Translations under genes and position numbers: made by a program | Notes under the pieces: generated by a model | Database searches by the model: none | The model's input: only the letters and a program-made list of their open reading frames with translations | Told to the model about the DNA's origin: nothing | Source: Candidatus Igneacidithiobacillus taiwanensis | Lineage (GTDB): Bacteria > Pseudomonadota > Gammaproteobacteria > Acidithiobacillales > Acidithiobacillaceae | Direction of reading: 5' to 3' | DNA: 8,008 nucleotides | Assembly (NCBI GenBank): GCA_002341825.1 | Contig: DDOU01000016.1 | Coordinates: 1-8,008, forward strand | Shown: positions 1-4,731 of the stretch, in pieces | How positions within the stretch are numbered: the first letter of the stretch is position 1 | How the letters are laid out: each line of letters begins with the position of its first letter

Positions 1-751
1 TGTACAAGGCAAAGTCGATCCCGTCGCCGATCTCGAAACGGTAATGACGGAGCTAGTGCTTGCCGATCTCGCCACCCTCGAAAAGGCGCAAGCGCGGGTT
101 GCCCGTCAGGCCAAAGGCGGCAACAAAGAGGCGATTGCCGAGCTTGCCGCCATGCAACGGTTACAGCCGCACCTAGATGCCGGTAAGCCAGCACAGAGCG
201 CCCCGCTCTCTGCAGAAGAACGACAACTCCTGCGCGGGCTTTTTTTGCTCACCTTAAAACCGCTCATGGTCATTGCCAATGTGGCCGAGGACGAGCTGGA
301 GTCGGGTGCTTGGCGGCAGCCTCTCGAGGCCTGGGCCAGCGAGCGAGGCGCGGAGGTGGTGCCAGTTTGTGCCGCCATCGAAGCAGAGCTGGCAGAGCTC
401 GAACCCGAAGAGCAACTGGCGTTTTTACAGGATCTTGGTTTGCAAGAACCCGGTCTGCATCGAATTATCCGCGCTGCCTATCGCCTGCTCGGTCTACAAA
501 CCTATTTCACCGCCGGCGAAAAGGAAGTCCGCGCCTGGACAATTCCTGTGGGTGCCACGGCCCCTCAGGCTGCCGGGGTCATCCATAGCGATTTCGAACG
601 TGGCTTTATTCGCGCCCAGACCATTGCCTATGACGATTATATTCGTTATGGCGGTGAAGCCGGCGCCAAAGAGGCCGGGCGCCTGCGCGCTGAAGGCAAG
701 GAATACATCGTTCAAGACGGTGATGTACTGAATTTCCTCTTTAATGTCTGA
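1..751 (+). CDS. ychF: Redox-regulated ribosome-associated ATPase YchF (C-terminal part, 5' truncated by window edge)
   Basis: This is the C-terminal 249 residues of YchF, an Obg-related P-loop NTPase that prefers ATP and binds ribosomes. The reading frame is open from base 2, beginning [12 protein letters not shown], which matches the family's [10 protein letters not shown] segment. About 115 residues, including the P-loop, lie outside the window. The helical coiled-coil insertion follows ([20 protein letters not shown]). NVAED near bases 277-291 corresponds to the NxxE nucleotide-specificity motif that gives YchF its ATP preference. The C-terminus is the TGS domain, nearly identical to E. 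coli ([20 protein letters not shown], then [16 protein letters not shown]). The gene ends in TGA, 5 bases before a small inverted repeat, and converges on the Rrf2 gene. The first in-frame ATG (44) is internal and is not the true start. Identification is very secure. Confidence 0.97.
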   Translation, partial: VQGKVDPVADLETVMTELVLADLATLEKAQARVARQAKGGNKEAIAELAAMQRLQPHLDAGKPAQSAPLSAEERQLLRGLFLLTLKPLMVIANVAEDELESGAWRQPLEAWASERGAEVVPVCAAIEAELAELEPEEQLAFLQDLGLQEPGLHRIIRAAYRLLGLQTYFTAGEKEVRAWTIPVGATAPQAAGVIHSDFERGFIRAQTIAYDDYIRYGGEAGAKEAGRLRAEGKEYIVQDGDVLNFLFNV

Positions 752-1031
752 TTCGGGCAAGCCATGACACGGGCTTGCATCTGCTCGCGGGCACGTCATG
801 ACAAACGATAAAACGCCCTTCGAATACGGACCGTTGTCGTTTCAGCTCATTGCAAGAATCAACACTCTGTAGTGCTGCGCGAGTGAATACGATCGCGGCT
901 TTGCGATCGAATGACTGCGTCAATCTAGACTGACCCTCGATCACGAAGCGGTCTGGCCACACCCGTTTTGTACCTAAATTGAACAAGCTCTGACTCGCGT
1001 TTTTGCCAAGCGGCGCCCTACCGATCAAGTG
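752..1031. other. Intergenic stretch without a convincing gene
   Basis: These 280 bases lie between the convergent ychF and rrf2-type genes. Apart from the repeat just after ychF, the only structure I see is a 7-bp inverted repeat, CGATCGC (890-896) with GCGATCG (903-909), loop GGCTTT and no T-run. A minus-strand frame is open across most of the stretch, but it needs a TTG start, has no ribosome binding site and resembles nothing I know. I see no tRNA or transposase remnant. Confidence 0.6.
757..778 (+). terminator. Weak inverted repeat after ychF, possible terminator
   Basis: GCAAGCC (757-763) and GGCTTGC (772-778) form a perfect 7-bp stem with an 8-base loop, starting 5 bases after the ychF stop codon. 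No T-run follows, so this is not a classical intrinsic terminator. It may mark the 3' end of the mRNA or act with Rho. The position is suggestive but the function is inferred. Confidence 0.3.
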
Positions 1032-1442
1032 TTAGACCGCTTGCGGTACCAAGAGTTGGCGCAGGCAAAAGCCTTGCAGAAGCTCTTTCTGCCGCTCCTG
1101 TAACTCGGTCCAGGCGCTGTGCAGGGGGCAGGGATGGGCATCGCCGCATTCCTGCTGACCCAGAATACAGCGAGTACGTTGCTCTGGCTTGGTGGTTATC
1201 GCCAAGAGGATATCGTACGCGCTGAGGTCTGCAGCTTCCGGGCGCAGGGCAAAACCGCCCCCCTTACCTTTGAACGACTCGAGAACATTGCGTTTGGCGA
1301 GGATGCGCAGCACGCTGGCGACACAGGGCTCGGAAACGCCGACGGCATGGGCGATATCACGGCAAAGGATCGGCACCCCCACCCCTTGTCGGGCAAGAAA
1401 TAGGAGACAGCGAAGGGCACACTCGGAATTTTTACTCAGCAT
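1032..1442 (-). CDS. Rrf2-family transcriptional regulator with a three-cysteine Fe-S signature
   Basis: The 136-residue protein has the usual Rrf2 length and layout. An N-terminal winged helix-turn-helix starts MLSKNSECALRCLLFLAR, and the recognition region contains VSEPCVASVLRILAK (36-50). The wing GKGGGFAL (59-66) is typical of the family. A cysteine cluster then follows at C92, C99 and C105 with H108 (C-X6-C-X5-C-X2-H), close to the [2Fe-2S] site of IscR (C-X5-C-X5-C-X2-H). Members of this family sense Fe-S status, nitric oxide or redox through such clusters; that this one holds a cluster is inferred. C8, C12, C27 and C40 are additional cysteines outside the cluster. There is no clear Shine-Dalgarno before the ATG; the start is chosen because MLSK is the family's usual N-terminus. 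It lies 75 bases downstream of the HdeD-like gene on the same strand and is probably co-transcribed. I cannot tell IscR-, NsrR- or other subtypes apart, so no symbol is given. Confidence 0.9.
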   Translation of the reverse strand: MLSKNSECALRCLLFLARQGVGVPILCRDIAHAVGVSEPCVASVLRILAKRNVLESFKGKGGGFALRPEAADLSAYDILLAITTKPEQRTRCILGQQECGDAHPCPLHSAWTELQERQKELLQGFCLRQLLVPQAV

Positions 1443-1473
1443 GGCAGGTGGCTTTTGTAGCGGTATTGGTGAC

Positions 1474-1497
1474 GACGGCAGGATGGACCCTGCCGTC
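1474..1497 (-). other. Perfect 9-bp hairpin between the HdeD-like and Rrf2 genes
   Basis: GACGGCAGG (1474-1482) pairs perfectly with CCTGCCGTC (1489-1497) around a 6-base loop. It lies in the 75-base gap between two minus-strand genes, 21 bases past the first gene's stop codon. On the minus strand no T-run follows, so full termination is unlikely. It may protect the upstream mRNA's 3' end, lower Rrf2 expression relative to its partner, or be a protein-binding palindrome. Confidence 0.45.
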
Positions 1498-1517
1498 TCG
1501 ATCTTAACAGTATGGGT

Positions 1518-2123
1518 TCAGTGTGCAGTGACGGTTCGCTGCGACTTGTCCGCACGCAGAAGGTTCCGGCGCATGGTCCAGCTCATGCCGAGCATGGCAG
1601 CGGAGAAGGCAGCCGAGAAACCGATCACGATCCAGTTATACACTGCCGATCCATCCTGCGGCGCGAGCGCAAAAATCACCTGCAAACAAATAGCCAGAGC
1701 CAGGTAGGCTGAAGAGCCAATGATCAGCACCATCTCCTTGTTCTGGACATTGCGAATGACCCAGATGCCTTCAAGTACGCCAACGATTGCCACCCAAGCA
1801 AAAACCGTCAGTAGCGTCGGCAAGGTGCTGCCATGGCTTGCCAGAATGAGGACAGCGATGCCAGCGGCAACGCCCACCACGGCCTTGATGGCGATGAGTA
1901 CCCGCGGGCAGGCGCCCGAGCCTTTCTGGGCCAAGCGCATGGCGGAGTAGCCACCGTCGAAAAAGACGTAGAGCGCGAAAAACCAGATCAGCAAAGTCAT
2001 GGTGGCGCTAAAGTCCAGCAGTGACGCGATGACAAAGGCGATGGCGGCAATACCCCGAGCAAAGAGTAGTTGCCAAGAAAATAGGGCCAACCGGTTTTCT
2101 TGCCCGAGTGCTTGTGTGTTCAT
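1518..2123 (-). CDS. HdeD/DUF308-family inner-membrane protein
   Basis: The protein has 201 residues and six predicted membrane segments at about 16-36, 40-60, 74-95, 102-122, 130-152 and 161-182, with a basic C-terminal tail (MRRNLLRADKSQR). Length, helix number and motifs such as FFALYVFFDGGYSAMRL (48-64) and WVAIVGVLEGIWVIRN (110-125) fit the HdeD family. E. coli HdeD, in its acid-resistance island, is the best-known member. The family's biochemical role is not settled. The start is the ATG at 2123, because AAGGAGG sits 8 bases before it; the frame continues 15 codons upstream to another ATG, but that lies in the leader near the inverted repeat. The gene has a good sigma-70-like promoter with an A/T-rich upstream tract and is followed by an Rrf2 regulator gene. 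A stress-induced envelope role is plausible but inferred. Confidence 0.85.
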   Translation of the reverse strand: MNTQALGQENRLALFSWQLLFARGIAAIAFVIASLLDFSATMTLLIWFFALYVFFDGGYSAMRLAQKGSGACPRVLIAIKAVVGVAAGIAVLILASHGSTLPTLLTVFAWVAIVGVLEGIWVIRNVQNKEMVLIIGSSAYLALAICLQVIFALAPQDGSAVYNWIVIGFSAAFSAAMLGMSWTMRRNLLRADKSQRTVTAH

Positions 2124-2151
2124 TAGGTAATCCTCCTTGAGAACCCGTCTG

Positions 2152-2172
2152 AAGAATGCAAAAAACATTCTT
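2152..2172 (-). promoter_or_regulatory. Inverted repeat over predicted transcription start, candidate operator
   Basis: AAGAATG (2152-2158) and CATTCTT (2166-2172) are perfect 7-bp half-sites around an A-rich 7-base centre. Relative to the promoter at 2181-2209, the repeat covers about +3 to +23, a classical repressor position. The half-site loosely resembles the AAGATG...CATCTT arms of NsrR (an Rrf2 protein) sites, but the spacing differs. The Rrf2 protein encoded just downstream is the natural candidate ligand. As RNA it could instead form a 5' hairpin. Confidence 0.45.
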
Positions 2173-2180
2173 TGGTCTGT

Positions 2181-2209
2181 TTTATAGTCAAATGAGAGAC
2201 TGGAAGCAA
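2181..2209 (-). promoter_or_regulatory. Sigma-70-type promoter of the HdeD-like/Rrf2 unit
   Basis: On the minus strand the -35 is TTGCTT (2209-2204), the spacer is exactly 17 bases, and the -10 is TATAAA (2186-2181). Directly upstream (about 2210-2228) is a nearly pure A/T tract that looks like an UP element. Predicted start is near 2174, giving a leader of about 50 bases with AAGGAGG before the ATG. Confidence 0.6.
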
Positions 2210-2411
2210 GTATTATTTTTTTATTTTCCTGATCGTTCTATAACGTGATTTATTAAAAGATAAGAGTTACGTTTTTGTATTATTATTTAACGAAAATCTA
2301 ATATATCAGGGTTTGCTGTGCGACTCCTTCGGTAAAACTCCCGGGCGAATCGGAACTCCCTGAAATCACTTCCCCTTTCCGCTCATCTCTGCTAGACTTT
2401 CTCCTGCGGTT

Positions 2412-2451
2412 CTTGCTCGAGGCCGCCTCGCCCATAGGGCAAGCCAGCTTG
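2412..2451 (+). other. Cluster of short palindromes just upstream of the 92-residue ORF
   Basis: CGAGGC (2418-2423) pairs with GCCTCG (2425-2430), and CCC (2431-2433) with GGG (2437-2439). An outer CTTGC (2412-2416) can pair with GCAAG (2439-2443). Alternatively CAAGC (2440-2444) pairs with GCTTG (2447-2451). The two arrangements share bases and exclude one another. The cluster ends 17 bases before the start codon, so it could be a structured leader; no known riboswitch class is recognised. Confidence 0.3.
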
Positions 2452-2468
2452 ATCCAGTAGGGAGCGTT

Positions 2469-2747
2469 ATGCCCATAGTTGCACCGCAGTACGGTATCAC
2501 CCCGGAGCGCAAGCGTGCCCGGGAACAGAGTTCTCCACTTGAGTCGCGTTCTCCCCAGCGTCCGCTAGAGGCCGCCGCCGCGGCGCCCGCAGAAGTTGAT
2601 GCGGATGTCAGACCGCAATTCTGGTATCCAAAAGATCTCCCTATCCCCGGCGAGAGTCTGCAGCCCATCTCAACGCAAGCGGAGCCGCGCCCATCGAGTC
2701 GCACGGTGACCGTTGAGGTGCGGAAGCGGCGCAGCATTCAGCGCTAG
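2469..2747 (+). CDS. Small basic hypothetical protein with an IF-2-like C-terminal motif
   Basis: I do not recognise this 92-residue protein as a whole. Its start is supported by TAGGGAG a few bases upstream of the ATG. It is rich in Pro, Ala, Ser, Glu and Arg, and residues 12-45 look disordered (including RKRAREQ and an Ala run at 35-39). A short aromatic stretch QFWYPKDLPIPGE lies at 50-62. The last 16 residues (RTVTVEVRKRRSIQR at 78-92) closely resemble the beta-strand/basic motif near the N-terminus of translation initiation factor IF-2 (for example VQIEVRKKRTFVK in E. coli). That suggests a nucleic-acid or ribosome contact, but this is inference from a short match. It has no signal peptide and no membrane segment. 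It is 103 bases upstream of yidB on the same strand. A spurious ORF cannot be fully excluded. Confidence 0.6.
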   Translation: MPIVAPQYGITPERKRAREQSSPLESRSPQRPLEAAAAAPAEVDADVRPQFWYPKDLPIPGESLQPISTQAEPRPSSRTVTVEVRKRRSIQR

Positions 2748-2791
2748 CCGAAAAACTCTCAATTAATCAGTAAGGTATAGGAAGGGCCGGC

Positions 2792-2821
2792 TTGCCTATG
2801 AGCTGTTGCTTGGCGTATCTT
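2792..2821 (+). promoter_or_regulatory. Possible promoter for the yidB-psiF pair
   Basis: TTGCCT (2792-2797), an 18-base spacer and TATCTT (2816-2821) would start transcription near 2828, leaving room for the GGGAGG ribosome binding site at 2838-2843. Each hexamer matches 4 of 6 consensus bases, so this is only a candidate. An imperfect inverted repeat (2777-2784 with 2791-2799) overlaps its -35 element. Confidence 0.3.
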
Positions 2822-2850
2822 TTTGCGGATTATAACCGGGAGGAAAAGAT

Positions 2851-3237
2851 ATGGGCTTCGTGGATGATCTGTTGTCGAGTGGCGTATCTGCGCTGGGCGG
2901 CAATTCTTCGGGATTGCTCGGGACGGCGGTACAGTTTTTGCAAAATCAGCCTGGTGGGGTAAGTGGAACCCTACAACAGCTGCGTGACGGCGGGCTGGGT
3001 TCCGTGGTGGATTCCTGGATCTCGACCGGGACCAACCAACCCATCTCCGCAGACCAAATCGAATCTGCCATTGGCAGCGATCGCATCCAGAGCATCGCGA
3101 GCACTCTTGGTGTCGATCCGCAAACCCTGACCCAGGGTCTTAGTCAAGCGCTGCCTCACCTTGTCGATCAGATGTCGCCCAATGGACAATTACCGGATGG
3201 CGACGGTTTGCTGCAAAGTCTCAAAGGACTGCTGTAA
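2851..3237 (+). CDS. yidB: YidB-family protein (DUF937)
   Basis: The 128-residue protein matches E. coli YidB (about 132 residues) along its length. It starts MGFVDDLLSSGVSAL, and GGLGSVVDSWISTGTNQPIS (48-67) aligns with GGLGAILSTWLSNQQSNQSVS. The later segments DQIESAIGSDRI (68-79) and LPHLVDQMSPNGQLP (101-115) also align with the family. It has no signal peptide and no membrane helix; it is a predicted helical cytosolic protein. The biochemical role of the family is unknown. The start is supported by GGGAGG 7 bases upstream. The stop is 33 bases before the psiF-like gene, so the two are probably one transcript, possibly started from the weak promoter at 2792-2821. Confidence 0.9.
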   Translation: MGFVDDLLSSGVSALGGNSSGLLGTAVQFLQNQPGGVSGTLQQLRDGGLGSVVDSWISTGTNQPISADQIESAIGSDRIQSIASTLGVDPQTLTQGLSQALPHLVDQMSPNGQLPDGDGLLQSLKGLL

Positions 3238-3270
3238 CGGTTGTTGTTCACTACACCAAAGGAGAAACCG

Positions 3271-3609
3271 ATGATGAAGAAAATGTTGGCGTCTTGCGTT
3301 GCCCTGTCTTTCCTGATTTCTGGCGTTGCCTATGCGGAAACTGCCGCGTCGGCCGCACCGATGAAGATGGAAAAGAAGGCCGAAAAGAAGATGGTCGAGA
3401 AGAAGATGGAAGAGCATAAGGCCATGGAGCCCAAGGCCGAGAAGAAGATGGCAGAGCACAAGGTCATGGAGCACAAGACCAAGGAAGCCAAAAAACCGCA
3501 TGAACTAACGGCGCAGCAGATGAAGATGAAGACCTGCAACGCTCGTGCCAAGGGTATGAAGGGTGAAGAGCGCAAGAACTTCATGCGCGAGTGCCTGAAG
3601 AAGAAGTAA
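3271..3609 (+). CDS. Secreted PsiF-repeat protein with a Lys/Met/Glu/His-rich repeat region
   Basis: The 112-residue precursor begins with a signal peptide, MMKKMLASCVALSFLISGVAYA, with likely cleavage after A22 (AYA-ET), so the mature protein is predicted to be periplasmic. Residues 31-76 are a highly charged, probably helical stretch with an imperfect tandem repeat: KAEKKM starts both at 36 and at 55, each followed by HKAME or HKVMEHK. It is rich in Met and has H49, H63, H68 and H77. The C-terminus (LTAQQMKMKTCNARAKGMKG, then RKNFMRECLKKK) is one PsiF repeat with the conserved cysteine pair C89 and C108. E. coli PsiF, a phosphate-starvation-induced protein of unknown function, has two such repeats and lacks the charged stretch. 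AAAGGAG precedes the chosen ATG; a further in-frame upstream codon exists but would spoil the signal peptide. It follows yidB and ends at a strong terminator. Confidence 0.85.
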   Translation: MMKKMLASCVALSFLISGVAYAETAASAAPMKMEKKAEKKMVEKKMEEHKAMEPKAEKKMAEHKVMEHKTKEAKKPHELTAQQMKMKTCNARAKGMKGEERKNFMRECLKKK

Positions 3610-3633
3610 GCAATCGCGGCTACTGCGTTCGAA

Positions 3634-3665
3634 GGCTGGCTACTGCTTGGGTAGCCAGCCTTTTT
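3634..3665 (+). terminator. Strong intrinsic terminator after the psiF-like gene
   Basis: GGCTGGCTAC (3634-3643) pairs perfectly with GTAGCCAGCC (3651-3660) around a 7-base loop, followed directly by TTTTT (3661-3665). It closes the plus-strand unit 25 bases after the stop codon. The T-run runs into the rppH stop codon on the opposite strand. On the minus strand the hairpin has no T-run, so it acts mainly for the plus strand. Confidence 0.93.
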
Positions 3666-4222
3666 CATGTTACTCCGTGCGGGGTTCTGCGACGTTGGGG
3701 GTAGCGATTGCCGCGCCGGGGTGGTCGTGGTGGTCGCTCCTCGATTGGGAAGGGGGAGGGCGGTACGCCAATCAGGGGGGCTAACTCCTGCAGGGCAAGG
3801 CAGTACACCCGTCGCTTGAAGGCGATGATCTCCTCTATCGGATGCCAATAATCCACCCATTGCCAGTCTTCAAACTCTGGGTGTTCGGTTTGCAGATTGA
3901 TTTCTGCCTCGCTGCCCTCAAAACGCAGCAGAAACCAAATTTGCTTCTGCCCCCGATAGCGCCGCTGTTTACCGCGGTTGCGCGCTCCCGGAACATCGTA
4001 GCGGAGCCAGCCCCGCGTACGCCCGATGATGCTGACCTTGTTGGTTCCTACCTCTTCCAGCAATTCGCGATACACCGCTTGCTCTGGACTCTCGTTGCCA
4101 TCGATACCGCCTTGCGGAAACTGCCAAGCGTTCTCGCCGACCCGTTTGGCCCACAACACCTGTTGCCTTTCATTACAAATGATCATGCCCACGTTGGGGC
4201 GATAGCCGTCTGCGTCTATCAT
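3665..4222 (-). CDS. rppH: RNA pyrophosphohydrolase RppH (Nudix)
   Basis: RppH removes pyrophosphate from the 5' triphosphate end of mRNAs and so triggers their decay. The 185-residue protein begins MIDADGYRPNVGMIICN, almost the E. coli sequence. WQFPQGGI (33-40) leads into the Nudix box at G38-T60, with R52, E53, E56 and E57 at the same numbers as the E. coli metal-binding glutamates. GQKQIWFLLRF (91-101), AEINLQTEHPEF (106-117) and AFKRRVY (134-140) are further family blocks. The start at 4222 is chosen from this N-terminal match; a longer frame to 4261 adds 13 unmatched residues. The ribosome binding site is weak (GAGAAG). The C-terminus from about residue 153 is a Pro/Arg-rich tail (for example ERPPRPPRRGNRYPQRRR) that differs from the E. 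coli tail and could bind RNA. It converges on the psiF-like gene and has its own likely promoter. Confidence 0.95.
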   Translation of the reverse strand: MIDADGYRPNVGMIICNERQQVLWAKRVGENAWQFPQGGIDGNESPEQAVYRELLEEVGTNKVSIIGRTRGWLRYDVPGARNRGKQRRYRGQKQIWFLLRFEGSEAEINLQTEHPEFEDWQWVDYWHPIEEIIAFKRRVYCLALQELAPLIGVPPSPFPIEERPPRPPRRGNRYPQRRRTPHGVT

Positions 4223-4251
4223 CGCTAGCTTCTCGCTACAATATTTTCTGC

Positions 4252-4281
4252 AATATAACAAAAAGCTGCGCTCGGGTCAGC
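4252..4281 (-). promoter_or_regulatory. Extended -10 promoter for rppH
   Basis: On the minus strand, CTGACC (4281-4276), an 18-base spacer and TATATT (4257-4252) are preceded by TG one base before the -10, an extended -10 arrangement. The predicted start near 4245 leaves a leader of about 23 bases before the ATG at 4222. The -35 lies inside the hairpin proposed as the nudJ terminator. Confidence 0.5.
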
Positions 4282-4284
4282 GCG
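4260..4284 (-). terminator. Probable intrinsic terminator after nudJ
   Basis: Reading the minus strand, GCGCT (4284-4280) pairs with AGCGC (4273-4269) around a 6-base loop, then AGC and six T (4265-4260) follow. It begins 7 bases after the nudJ stop. The stem is short but GC-rich, so termination may be partial. It overlaps the rppH promoter. Confidence 0.5.
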
Positions 4285-4290
4285 AAGTGT

Positions 4291-4731
4291 TCACAAGCTC
4301 TGCAGCAGCTGTAGGGGATAGCGTTGCCCCGCGAGAAAATCAGCAATGCAGCGCTCGACCATCACCGAGCGCAGGCGTGCCGCCCGTAACTCCTGCGGAA
4401 ACAGCCAGCGCGGGCCGAGGATGCCAACATCCAAGGGGGCCTGGGGATCGTAGGCACCAACGACGCCCGCAAAGGTGATGCGTAAATAGGTGAGGTCTTT
4501 GTGGGGATGTTGCCAGTGGTAGATACCCAAGACTGCCTCCGGGAGGAACTCGTAGCCGGTTTCCTCCAGGGTTTCGCGGATGACGGCATCCGCTAGGCTT
4601 TCTCCCTTTTCCCAGTGGCCGGCGGGCTGATTGAGGCAGGGTAGGCCGTCGATCTCTTCCTCCACTAGCAAGAAGCGCCCCTCTGCGTCCTGTGCAACAG
4701 CGGCTACGGTTACATGCGGACTCCATCTCAT
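4291..4731 (-). CDS. nudJ: Nudix hydrolase NudJ-type phosphatase
   Basis: The 146-residue protein matches E. coli NudJ (YmfB), which hydrolyses nucleoside tri- and diphosphates and the thiamin precursor HMP-PP. It starts MRWSPHVTVAAVAQ, like the family's FKPHVTVACV. NQPAGHWEKGESLADAVIRE (34-53) leads through the Nudix box G38-Y60, with R52, E53, E56 and E57 as catalytic or metal-binding residues. YLRITFAG (82-89) and LRSVMVERCIADFLAGQRYP (120-139) match the LRSPLVAESI...GQRYPLE end of E. coli NudJ. The start at 4731 is preferred over an ATG at 4746, because it fits the family, has GGGAG 8 bases upstream and overlaps the rsuA stop as ATGA. That overlap suggests translational coupling. The substrate is inferred from similarity only. 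Confidence 0.9.
   Translation of the reverse strand: MRWSPHVTVAAVAQDAEGRFLLVEEEIDGLPCLNQPAGHWEKGESLADAVIRETLEETGYEFLPEAVLGIYHWQHPHKDLTYLRITFAGVVGAYDPQAPLDVGILGPRWLFPQELRAARLRSVMVERCIADFLAGQRYPLQLLQSL

Larger units (their letters stand above)
2124..2468. other. Long divergent intergenic region with AT-rich core
   Basis: These 345 bases separate the minus-strand HdeD-like gene from the plus-strand gene at 2469. The left third holds the leader, inverted repeat and promoter of the HdeD-like gene. About 2205-2310 is strikingly AT-rich against GC-rich surroundings and includes A/T runs and several TAACG-like words (2241, 2288, and reversed near 2266). A weak plus-strand promoter could be TTGTAT (2275-2280), 18 bases, TAATAT (2299-2304). 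The right part contains palindromes at 2412-2451. No gene is evident. Confidence 0.6.

Noticed and set aside
798..872. 24-codon plus-strand ORF between ychF and the Rrf2 gene
   Set aside because: It has no ribosome binding site and no recognisable leader-peptide feature; it is too short to support.
890..909. Palindrome CGATCGC/GCGATCG as a terminator
   Set aside because: There is no T-run on either side and it lies far from both flanking stop codons.
741..1028. Minus-strand open frame of 95 codons downstream of the Rrf2 gene
   Set aside because: It needs a TTG start with no ribosome binding site, overlaps the ychF end, and its product resembles no family I know. It is more likely chance.
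2366..2737. Minus-strand 123-codon ORF opposite the small hypothetical gene
   Set aside because: Low-complexity Arg/Ser/Gly-rich translation typical of the reverse of a GC-rich coding frame; the plus-strand frame has a ribosome binding site and a recognisable C-terminal motif.
2810..2836. TATAAC before yidB as a -10 element
   Set aside because: The spacing to TTGGCG is only 15 bases, and transcription would start within or beyond the GGGAGG ribosome binding site.
3286..3297. LASC in the PsiF-like signal peptide as a lipobox
   Set aside because: The cysteine is residue 9, before the hydrophobic core, which is too early for lipoprotein processing; AYA-ET at residue 22 is a normal signal peptidase I site.
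3330..3860. Minus-strand 176-codon ORF spanning the psiF-like gene and the terminator
   Set aside because: It is the shadow of the repetitive Lys-rich coding region and runs through a clear intrinsic terminator and the rppH 3' end.
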